A stretch of 15,730 nt of DNA from an uncultured Lactobacillus sp. (lineage in GTDB: Bacteria > Bacillota > Bacilli > Lactobacillales > Lactobacillaceae). The notes beneath the pieces are model-generated. The model ran no database searches, was not told where the DNA came from, and saw only the letters and a program-made list of their open reading frames with translations. Below, piece after piece: positions 8,040-14,141 of the stretch. Each line of letters opens with the position of its first letter. Within the stretch, counting starts at the first letter, position 1. The translations under genes and the position numbers were made by a program. Location of the stretch: assembly GCA_948500755.1 (NCBI GenBank), contig CAOOYH010000018.1:1-15730 (forward strand). The letters are read 5' to 3'.

Positions 8040-8450
8040 ATGACAAAATATACAGTAAAAAGTGAATTAACTGATACTCCTTGGCAAATTGAAAATCGAA
8101 CAAAGAAAAATAAATTCATGGCTGATGAATCAGCAAGTGGTAAAAATGTTGCCCCGAATCCAGTAGAATATTTAGCTGGTGCTGTTAACTCTTGTATTTC
8201 AATTTCTGCAGGGATGATTGCAAATGTACATCATTTAGATGTAAAGAACTTTAAAGTAACAAATCAGGCAATTACTACTAAACTCGGCCATGGAAAGTCA
8301 GTTGTTAGTGAAATGTTGATTACGGTTTCTTTTGAAAGCTCTATGTCTCAAGAAGAAAAACAAGACTTTCTAGACCATACTCTACATGTTTCAACTGTTT
8401 ATCAAACAGTATCACAGAGTGTGAAAATATATGTAGAATTAGAAAATTAA
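8040..8450 (+). CDS. OsmC/Ohr-family protein with only one cysteine
   Basis: A 136-residue protein of the OsmC/Ohr fold, usually a cytosolic thiol peroxidase that reduces organic hydroperoxides. The first family block is clear: NPVEYLAGAVNSCISIS (40-56) with C52 at the start of the long central helix. The second block, normally centred on a Cys-Pro-Val motif, reads HVSTVYQTVSQSV (116-128) and has no cysteine. The two-cysteine redox mechanism is therefore not available, and peroxidase activity is doubtful. A weak purine-rich ribosome binding site (AAAAGAGAAAA) precedes the ATG, 12 bp after the transporter stop, so it is probably the last gene of the transporter operon. Whether it handles the imported compound or is a stress protein is unknown. 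Confidence 0.82.
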   Translation: MTKYTVKSELTDTPWQIENRTKKNKFMADESASGKNVAPNPVEYLAGAVNSCISISAGMIANVHHLDVKNFKVTNQAITTKLGHGKSVVSEMLITVSFESSMSQEEKQDFLDHTLHVSTVYQTVSQSVKIYVELEN

Positions 8451-8461
8451 GCTATCAATTT

Positions 8462-8493
8462 GCTCTTAGTCGGATAAGACTAAGAGCTTTTTT
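8462..8493 (+). terminator. Rho-independent terminator after the transporter-osmC operon
   Basis: GCTCTTAGTC (8462-8471) pairs perfectly with GACTAAGAGC (8478-8487) around GGATAA, followed by six T (8488-8493). Confidence 0.92.
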
Positions 8494-8550
8494 GATTTTT
8501 TTATGAATATAAGGCAAGATAGAAACTAATTAAGTTTGAGAGAGATTCAA

Positions 8551-8724
8551 TTGAATAAAATAGTTCATATGAGTTAATTTTATTTACTATTGCACTTTAT
8601 TATTGAAGCTTTAATTTTATGGTTAGTTAAAAATTCTATTTTGGGAGTTATGATCTGCTTATTAATATGGAATCTTGCCTTTTTCTTAGTTTTTCTAATG
8701 AAAAGCAAAAATTCTTTAAATTAA
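8551..8724 (+). pseudogene. Possible small membrane ORF with an in-frame stop
   Basis: The 340-bp gap between the osmC-family gene and relP contains an open frame interrupted once. A TTG at 8551 lies a few bases after GAGAGAGA and encodes MNKIVHMS before a TAA at 8575-8577. The same frame then stays open to 8724 and encodes a strongly hydrophobic stretch ending MKSKNSLN, about 44 residues if started at the TTG at 8590, or 24 from the ATG at 8650. The hydrophobic part could form two membrane helices (around EALILWLVK and CLLIWNLAFFLVFL). It may be a nonsense-inactivated small membrane protein, a small ORF with a weak internal start, or chance in AT-rich DNA. No known family is recognised. Confidence 0.25.
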
Positions 8725-8754
8725 CATTATTATAGTTATTAAAAAAATCTCGAC

Positions 8755-8763
8755 TGCTATAAT
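8755..8763 (+). promoter_or_regulatory. Extended -10 promoter of the relP operon
   Basis: TGCTATAAT combines a perfect -10 hexamer (8758-8763) with the TG of an extended -10 element. The -35 region (around 8735-8741, GTTATT/TTATTA) is weak, as often seen with extended -10 promoters. The relP start is 28 bp downstream of the hexamer and has GAGGG as its ribosome binding site. Confidence 0.6.
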
Positions 8764-8791
8764 ATTAGTAAATTAATAAAGAGGGTTTAAT

Positions 8792-9403
8792 ATGGATATT
8801 TATGGTGGCTATACTCCAGTGCTAGATAGTTTACTCAACCAAATGTTGGAGTACTTTAGAAAAGAAAATCAACTTCATCAGGAGAAAACTGGCGATAGCC
8901 TATATGAACACTTGACTGGCCGAGTTAAGTGGCCAGAAAGTATGATTGAAAAATGTCAACGAAAAGAATTGCCAGTGACCCCGGAATCAGCTCTAAAAGA
9001 AAATCGAGATAGTGTAGGAATTCGTGTGGTTTGCAATTTTATTGATGACATTTATACCTGTATTGATTTAATTAAAGAATGGGACGATGTAGAAATCGTC
9101 AAGCAAAAAGATTACATTACAAATGCTAAACCAAATGGATATCGTTCTTACCACATGATTTTAGATGTTGAAAGACCCGAAGAAGATATCGTAGGAAACA
9201 CCCCTGGTCACTACTATGTTGAAGTACAACTTAGAACAATAGCAATGGATACTTGGGCTAGTTTAGAGCATGAAATGAAATATAAGCACAAGATAAAGAA
9301 TCCTGAAATGATTGGTAAAGAGTTGAAACGAGTGGCAGATGAATTAGCTTCTTGTGATGTAAGTATGCAGACTTTGCGCCATTTAATTAGAGAGGAAGAT
9401 TAA
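8792..9403 (+). CDS. relP: Small alarmone ((p)ppGpp) synthetase, RelP type
   Basis: Transfers pyrophosphate from ATP to GDP or GTP to make the stringent-response alarmone, in the cytosol. At 203 residues it is a stand-alone synthetase without the hydrolase or C-terminal regulatory domains of long Rel proteins. Key pieces: GRVKWPESM (43-51) with the basic ATP-binding part, D73 in RDSVGIRVV as the magnesium ligand, KPNGYRSYH (113-121) as the guanine-binding loop, and VEVQLRTIAMDTWASLEHEMKYK-type block with E144 and H160. D73-Ser-Val differs slightly from the usual Asp-Ile-Ala but catalytic residues are kept. The response regulator begins 4 bp after its stop, as in the relPRS operon of Streptococcus mutans. 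RelQ is the other possibility, but it lacks this linkage. Confidence 0.88.
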   Translation: MDIYGGYTPVLDSLLNQMLEYFRKENQLHQEKTGDSLYEHLTGRVKWPESMIEKCQRKELPVTPESALKENRDSVGIRVVCNFIDDIYTCIDLIKEWDDVEIVKQKDYITNAKPNGYRSYHMILDVERPEEDIVGNTPGHYYVEVQLRTIAMDTWASLEHEMKYKHKIKNPEMIGKELKRVADELASCDVSMQTLRHLIREED

Positions 9404-9407
9404 CTTA

Positions 9408-10073
9408 ATGAAAATTTTGCTTGCAGAAGATGAAGAACAACTATCTCGTGTTTTAGTAGCAGCAATGCAGAGTGTTAATTATGAGGTCGACCCTGTTTTT
9501 AATGGTCGGGATGCAGTTGAACTTGCTAAGAAAAATTCATATGACGTTATCATCTTAGATATTATGATGCCGGTCATGGATGGAATCACAGCTCTAAAGG
9601 AAATTCGCAAGAGTGGCGATAAGACTTATGTTTTAATGTTAACCGCAAAAGCAGAAGTTGATGATCGAGTAACTGGTTTAGATAGCGGAGCTGATGATTA
9701 TTTAACTAAGCCATTCTCACTGAAAGAGTTGCTAGCACGTTTACGTTCAAAAGAGCGACGAGACGATCAATATACACCTAATGAGGTTGAAGTAGGAGAC
9801 CTGGCTTTAAATGTTGCTGAACAAGAACTAGTCAGTCATAATTCGATTCGTTTAGGAAGTAAAGAGACTCAACTTTTGAATTATTTGATGCTTAATGAAG
9901 GAAAAGAATTTTCAACTTCGGATTTATTAGCACATGTTTGGAAAGATGATGATGAAGCTAGTGAAGAAGTCGTTTGGATTTATATTTCTTATCTAAGACA
10001 AAAGTTGCAGTCGATTCAGAGCTCAGTTCAGATTGTTGGTGAAAAAGGTGGTAGTTTTTCCTTAATTAGGTAG
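9408..10073 (+). CDS. OmpR-family response regulator
   Basis: A 221-residue DNA-binding response regulator. The receiver domain (about 1-115) has the acidic pair at D8/E9, phospho-acceptor D51 in ILDIMMPVMDG, T79 and K101 in LTKPF. The C-terminal winged-helix domain (about 125-220) has the usual RLGSKETQLLNYLMLNEG and EVVWIYISYLRQKL segments, the latter being the recognition helix region. GAGAGGAAG, inside the end of relP, is its ribosome binding site, so translation is linked to relP. The kinase gene starts 10 bp downstream. By position it corresponds to RelR of streptococcal relPRS; its target genes are unknown. Confidence 0.92.
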   Translation: MKILLAEDEEQLSRVLVAAMQSVNYEVDPVFNGRDAVELAKKNSYDVIILDIMMPVMDGITALKEIRKSGDKTYVLMLTAKAEVDDRVTGLDSGADDYLTKPFSLKELLARLRSKERRDDQYTPNEVEVGDLALNVAEQELVSHNSIRLGSKETQLLNYLMLNEGKEFSTSDLLAHVWKDDDEASEEVVWIYISYLRQKLQSIQSSVQIVGEKGGSFSLIR

Positions 10074-10083
10074 GTGAGCTAAA

Positions 10084-11358
10084 ATGATCCAAAAGTTTCG
10101 GTGGAAATTTATTGGAATGTCGATTATGGCGTTGTTTGTAGTACTCGTCATCACCTTAGGTGCTTTATTGGGAGTTAGCTATACTCAAAGTCATAATGAG
10201 GTGGATCGAGTTTTAACGGCCTTGGTGAACAATCAAGGACAATTAACTCCGCGGAATGCTAAGCCAGTCTTTGGTAATCAGAAAGATCCGATCAATAAGA
10301 ATTTTTTAGCAGGTGAATATAATCCGGAGGCAGTTTTTCAATACCGTTATTTCACTGTTGCCGAGACTCCGCAGAGTAATCCGCGGATAGTAAATGATGA
10401 TAATGTTTATGATGTTGGACGAGCTGAAATTCTTAGTACAAGTAAGAGAATTTTTAAGGATAAGACAACAGACGGCGTAGTGACAATTGGTAATAATCAG
10501 TATGCTTACCGTGTTGGGAAAAATCAGACTGGTCGTAAGTTTATTGTTTATTTAAATGAATCGCTGATTTATCATCGTTTTTCTCTCCTAGTTAGGGTAT
10601 CGATTGTTTTAGGAATTGGGGCTTTAATTGTTTTTGCCTTGGTATTGATTTTGGTTTCTAAAAAGGCGATCGGTCCAATTATTACAACATATCGTAAACA
10701 ACGTGAGTTTATTACCAATGCTGGCCATGAATTAAAAACTCCTTTGGCCATTATTGCTGCTAATACCGAAATGGAAGAGATGTTAGGCAATAATTCTGAA
10801 TGGAATAAAAGCACCAAGGAACAAGTTGATCGATTAACAAGGTTAATTAACCGATTAATTGCACTAGCTCGAACTGGTGAAACCGGTGAAGTAGTCCTAA
10901 ATAAAGTGGATTTTTCTGAAATTGTTAAAAAGAATGTCAATAGCTTTAAGTCTGTAATGCAAAAAAATAATCTTAAATATAGTGGAATGATTATGCCAGA
11001 TTTATATGTTAAGGCAGAGAAAAATGTTTTAAGTGAGCTGATTAACATCTTACTAGACAATGCACGTAAATATTGCGATAAAGATGGGAAAGTGCTGGTA
11101 ACCTTAACTAAAGGAAGGCTAGGAACAAATGCCATCTTGAAGGTTGCTAATACTTATAAAGAGGGAAAAGGAAAAGATTATTCACATTTCTTTGAGCGAT
11201 TCTATCGAGAAGATGAATCACACAATTCAAAGCACTCAGGATTTGGAATTGGATTAGCAATGGCACAAGAGATTGTTCACACATTTCATGGGAAAATTCA
11301 TGTTAGTCATAAAGACGATATGATTATTTTTACAGTAATTTTGAAATTAGCAAAATAA
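10084..11358 (+). CDS. Membrane sensor histidine kinase with degenerate G1 box
   Basis: A 424-residue sensor partner of the preceding regulator. Two membrane helices (about 12-33 and 167-191) enclose an extracellular sensor region of about 130 residues with no recognisable domain. No HAMP domain is evident; the second helix leads within about 20 residues to the H-box ITNAGHELKTPLAII (phospho-acceptor H215). The N-box is NILLDNARKYC (321-331), the F-box HFFERFYRED (368-377) and the G2 box GFGIGLAMA (386-394). The normal G1 box (Asp-x-Gly-x-Gly) is replaced by VANTYKEGKGKD (354-365), without the aspartate that contacts adenine. Variants of this kind occur in some low-GC Gram-positive kinases, so loss of activity is not certain. 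GGTGAGC precedes the ATG. Confidence 0.9.
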   Translation: MIQKFRWKFIGMSIMALFVVLVITLGALLGVSYTQSHNEVDRVLTALVNNQGQLTPRNAKPVFGNQKDPINKNFLAGEYNPEAVFQYRYFTVAETPQSNPRIVNDDNVYDVGRAEILSTSKRIFKDKTTDGVVTIGNNQYAYRVGKNQTGRKFIVYLNESLIYHRFSLLVRVSIVLGIGALIVFALVLILVSKKAIGPIITTYRKQREFITNAGHELKTPLAIIAANTEMEEMLGNNSEWNKSTKEQVDRLTRLINRLIALARTGETGEVVLNKVDFSEIVKKNVNSFKSVMQKNNLKYSGMIMPDLYVKAEKNVLSELINILLDNARKYCDKDGKVLVTLTKGRLGTNAILKVANTYKEGKGKDYSHFFERFYREDESHNSKHSGFGIGLAMAQEIVHTFHGKIHVSHKDDMIIFTVILKLAK

Positions 11359-11359
11359 G

Positions 11360-11403
11360 AAAAAGCAGTTAGTTTTCGTTTTTTGAAGACTAACTGCTTT
11401 TTT
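11360..11403 (+). terminator. Rho-independent terminator after the relP operon
   Basis: AAAAAGCAGTTAGT (11360-11373) pairs with ACTAACTGCTTTTT (11389-11402). The stem continues inward through TTTC/GAAG with one wobble pair, leaving a 7-nt loop. A T-run to 11403 follows. The symmetric A and T tracts would allow function on both strands. Confidence 0.9.
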
Positions 11404-11422
11404 GTATTTTTTAATTTAGGAG

Positions 11423-11438
11423 TGGTAAATATGCAGAT
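11423..11438 (+). repeat. 16-bp repeat, copy 1 (before the zinc-ribbon operon)
   Basis: TGGTAAATATGCAGAT is repeated exactly at 13987-14002, with further partial similarity on both sides. Here TTGTAT (11402-11407), an 18-bp spacer and TG-G-TAAATA (11423-11431) could act as an extended -10 promoter for the zinc-ribbon operon 85 bp downstream. It also places ATG codons in the same context (AAT-ATG-CAG-AT). Confidence 0.6.
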
Positions 11439-11515
11439 AATACCTATCTTTTATCCGGGATGTGGTTTAGTTAAAAAGGTGATTTTAACTTTTTTAAGAG
11501 AGGATAAGAAGAACT

Positions 11516-12307
11516 ATGAAAAAATGCCCAAATTGTGGTGCAAATATGGATGCAGATGTTAATTTTTGTACAAATTGTGGAGCCAAATTGCTTAAAGAAA
11601 ACATTAATACTAATATAGAAAAAACTACGAGAGTAGAGCGAGTTTCTCAGACTCCTGCTCAACCCCAAAGAATGAGGACGGCTAGTGATCGCTCAGTTAA
11701 TATGCATAATTACTGGCAATGGCTCGTAGCATCTTGGAAAAGACCAACAGGAGAACAAAGTGCAGAAAAATGGTACGGAATTGCAACTATTTTAGGTGAA
11801 ATCTTACTTTTTGTACTTGGAATTTCTGTTGCCTTAAATGGTAGTATTAGCGGAATATTTGGTAGTACTGGTGGTAGTTTTACAACCCAAGTATTATTTG
11901 AATTGTTTTTATTTTTAGCTTTAGCTGGATTAGGAAAAATAGTTGGAGTTATGTTTGGAAGAAAATTTATCTTTCAAACTAAGACAGATATTTATACCCT
12001 AATTAATAAAATTGCACAAATCAGTGGTATTAATGCAATTATTATCGTGGTTGCTTTTGTATGTTGTATTCTTGGCGGGAATAATTATGGATTCGCTGTT
12101 TTGCTAGCAATTATTGCACTTTTTATTTTTGATTTTGCTTGTATTTTATTTACAGTTAAAGGTCAAAATGAAAAACGTGATAGTTTCTATGGTTTGTTGA
12201 TCTCGGTTGGAATTTCGCTACTAATTGTACTGATTCTAATAGGTATATTTGGAAATGCTTTGAAAGATCAAATTCAATCATTAATATCATCAGCTTTTAG
12301 ATTCTAA
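11516..12307 (+). CDS. Zinc-ribbon membrane protein with five helices
   Basis: A 263-residue protein. The N-terminus is a small zinc ribbon with C4-x2-C7 and C18-x2-C21 (CPNCG...CTNCG). A polar linker to about residue 64 is followed by NYWQWLVASWKRPT and then about five hydrophobic segments (86-108, 123-146, 170-188, 190-213, 224-246). This organisation is common among membrane proteins of lactobacilli whose function is unknown. The cytosolic zinc ribbon may mediate contact with a partner, for example the zinc-ribbon protein encoded next. AGAGAGGA lies about 14 nt upstream of the ATG, further than usual. The next gene starts 14 bp after the stop, so the pair is an operon. Confidence 0.8.
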   Translation: MKKCPNCGANMDADVNFCTNCGAKLLKENINTNIEKTTRVERVSQTPAQPQRMRTASDRSVNMHNYWQWLVASWKRPTGEQSAEKWYGIATILGEILLFVLGISVALNGSISGIFGSTGGSFTTQVLFELFLFLALAGLGKIVGVMFGRKFIFQTKTDIYTLINKIAQISGINAIIIVVAFVCCILGGNNYGFAVLLAIIALFIFDFACILFTVKGQNEKRDSFYGLLISVGISLLIVLILIGIFGNALKDQIQSLISSAFRF

Positions 12308-12321
12308 TGGAGTAAAAAGAT

Positions 12322-13776
12322 ATGACCAAGATATGTCCCAATTGCGGAAAAGATATAAAAAAGGATGCCAAATTTTGTCCATTTTGTGGTTATAAATTCA
12401 AAGATAATCCCAAATCTTCAGTTCCAATAGCTCATGAAGATTCTCAGCCTTCTCATCAAGCTGCCGCAGTTTCTCAAATGCCAAAGCAGGAGATGAAACG
12501 AGAATATAAAAATAAAACACCTCAAAAGCCAATGAGTAAGAAGAATAAGATTATTTACTCAGTAATTGGTGTTTTAGTTATTTTGCTTATTTGTTTTTAT
12601 GCATGGGGATCTAATTACTACAATCGTGACAATCAGATTAGTAGAATTGTATCTAGTTTAAAAAATCCTAATCAAAGTGGTGCTCAATATATTAGTTGTG
12701 ACAATCCAGAAGTAAAGATTACTACTGAAAGTGTTAAGCCGCTACAGCGTTATTTCCAAGATCATACTACTGAAGCAGATCAATTAATTACTGATTTTCG
12801 GGTTGGAAATGAGAGTGGAAATGTACGACTAGCGCAAACTGGCCGATACTTTTTATTGTTTCCAAAATATACGGCTCAAGTAACTTCTGTTACGCCTAAA
12901 TTAGTTACTAATCATGCTAATTCAGAAGTAAAGATTGGGAAAAAGAGCTTAGGTAGATTAACTAAGAGTGGTAGTAGTTATGTAAAAACTATTCCTGCAA
13001 TGCTTCCTGGAAAATATAACTTTTCAATTAAATCTAATGTAGAAGGAAGAAATCTAACTGCTACTTCGACTAATAATGTTTGGTCAAGTAATAATATTAA
13101 TCTTGATATTCATACCGAAACATTAGAAATAAAGAGTGTGCCAAACGGTATTGTCTATATTAATGATAAAAAAGTTGGAACTCTAAATAGTGGTGGAAAT
13201 CTTGTTTTGAAAGATTATCCAATTACTAAAAATATGACTCTTTATGTTCAAGGCACATTTAATAAGAAAACTTTAACCTCTAAGAAAATTAGTGATTTAG
13301 ATCATGATTTAGAATATGGGGACGAAGATAATGTGGTTACTCAAAGTGGCAGCAAGTATGTAATTAAGCCTGAATGGAAAGGATTAGTTACTGATGATGA
13401 AGCCACTAGAGTTTTAACAAGTGCCTTTGATAAGGGATCGCTTGACGAAGATGATTTCGTAGATGGTGGCGGAAATGATAGTTATGGCGAATTAACGAGA
13501 ATGTTCAAGACCTATGATGATGAAGATGATCTGAGAACATATGAAAGTGATGTGAAGATAAAATCTATTACACCAAATGGGAATAATAGCAGTTTAGTCA
13601 CATACACAGTAACATGGACTTTTGAGCATGATGATTATAATCGACACCAAGTAGTTGAATACACGAATGCAATTTTAACTAAAGATGATAATTCAGCTAA
13701 GATCAAGCAAATTGGTTCTGGAAAGTTAATTAAGGATCATAAAGTATCAACTAGTAATGATAGTGATGATGATTAA
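12322..13776 (+). CDS. TcaA/YvbJ-like zinc-ribbon membrane protein
   Basis: A 484-residue single-pass protein with the layout of S. aureus TcaA, a membrane protein tied to glycopeptide susceptibility and envelope stress. An N-terminal zinc ribbon (C5, C8, C19, C22) and a basic, Pro/Gln/Lys-rich linker lead to one membrane helix (about 77-95); the remaining ~390 residues would be outside the cell. That part has a helical first domain (LKNPNQSG to the DFRVGN region), a GRYFLLFPKYTAQV segment, beta-rich repeats with IPAMLPGKYNF and PNGIVYINDKKVG (PEGA-like), and a C-terminal NTF2-like domain (about 350-460). It ends in an acidic tail, NDSDDD. The TcaA match is from recalled motifs and domain order rather than a search. 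Ribosome binding site GGAG. Confidence 0.78.
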   Translation: MTKICPNCGKDIKKDAKFCPFCGYKFKDNPKSSVPIAHEDSQPSHQAAAVSQMPKQEMKREYKNKTPQKPMSKKNKIIYSVIGVLVILLICFYAWGSNYYNRDNQISRIVSSLKNPNQSGAQYISCDNPEVKITTESVKPLQRYFQDHTTEADQLITDFRVGNESGNVRLAQTGRYFLLFPKYTAQVTSVTPKLVTNHANSEVKIGKKSLGRLTKSGSSYVKTIPAMLPGKYNFSIKSNVEGRNLTATSTNNVWSSNNINLDIHTETLEIKSVPNGIVYINDKKVGTLNSGGNLVLKDYPITKNMTLYVQGTFNKKTLTSKKISDLDHDLEYGDEDNVVTQSGSKYVIKPEWKGLVTDDEATRVLTSAFDKGSLDEDDFVDGGGNDSYGELTRMFKTYDDEDDLRTYESDVKIKSITPNGNNSSLVTYTVTWTFEHDDYNRHQVVEYTNAILTKDDNSAKIKQIGSGKLIKDHKVSTSNDSDDD

Positions 13777-13873
13777 AAAAGATAAATGGTATAAAGGATT
13801 GAATCAGCAGTTTATAAGTAACTATGTTGATAGATGAAGATTTGTTTCGACGATTATTATTCAAGAAAAGGAG

Positions 13874-13921
13874 ATGATGAAAAAGCTCTTATCATATTTT
13901 ATTAGAAGACCATCCCTCTAA
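13874..13921 (+). CDS. Possible 15-residue peptide, MMKKLLSYFIRRPSL
   Basis: In the 365-bp gap before the regulators, AAAAGGAG is followed directly by ATG ATG and a 15-codon frame that ends in TAA at 13919-13921. The peptide is basic and amphipathic with a Lys-Lys start. A second short frame (13824-13877, MLIDEDLFRRLLFKKRR) ends in a TGA that overlaps the second ATG as TGATG. The ribosome binding site is very close to both ATGs (0-3 nt), which is not ideal. Regulators of the Rgg type often have a short peptide gene nearby, but those usually encode hydrophobic pheromone precursors; this one could equally be chance. Confidence 0.22.
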   Translation: MMKKLLSYFIRRPSL

Positions 13922-13945
13922 ATTTAAATAACTCTTTAATTAATC

Positions 13946-13977
13946 AAGAGAACTGACTGTAGTCGGTTCTCTTTTTT
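13946..13977 (+). terminator. Rho-independent terminator after the TcaA-like gene
   Basis: AAGAGAACTGAC (13946-13957) pairs with GTCGGTTCTCTT (13962-13973) with one G-T wobble around a TGTA loop, followed by T (13974-13977). It would end the zinc-ribbon operon, 170 bp after the last stop codon, and any short peptide transcript. Confidence 0.88.
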
Positions 13978-13986
13978 ATATGAGAA

Positions 13987-14002
13987 TGGTAAATATGCAG
14001 AT
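13987..14002 (+). repeat. 16-bp repeat, copy 2 (before the regulator array)
   Basis: Exact copy of TGGTAAATATGCAGAT at 11423-11438. As in copy 1 it lies just after a terminator T-tract (10 bp here, about 20 bp there) and 5' of a new transcription unit. TGGTAAATA could be an extended -10, but no good -35 is seen here. The frame through its ATG closes after MQITGVI. Confidence 0.6.
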
Positions 14003-14062
14003 TACAGGAGTTATCTAACGCCACTATGTTTCACTAAGTTAGTAAATTTTAAATCCCAAAAT

Positions 14063-14110
14063 AGTCGATTTAGAAGATTTGCAAACAAGATTTCACCTAA
14101 AAATTATAAT
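14063..14110 (+). promoter_or_regulatory. Promoter and 18-bp motif of the first regulator
   Basis: A perfect -10 TATAAT (14105-14110) lies 37 bp before the ATG at 14142, with no good -35. The motif AGTCGATTTAGAAGATTT (14063-14080) begins 42 bp upstream of the hexamer, just ahead of where a -35 would be. An almost identical motif sits at the same distance before the second regulator. Strong -10, poor -35 and an upstream motif are what an activator-dependent promoter looks like; the activator is most simply one of these regulators. Confidence 0.55.
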
Positions 14111-14141
14111 GGGAGTAAATCTTTGAGGTGTGGTGAAAGTA

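Noticed and set aside
10572..11135. 187-residue open frame on the minus strand inside the histidine kinase gene
   Set aside because: It overlaps the H-box and N-box coding region of a clear kinase, and shows low-complexity Leu/Ser/Thr composition with no recognisable domain.
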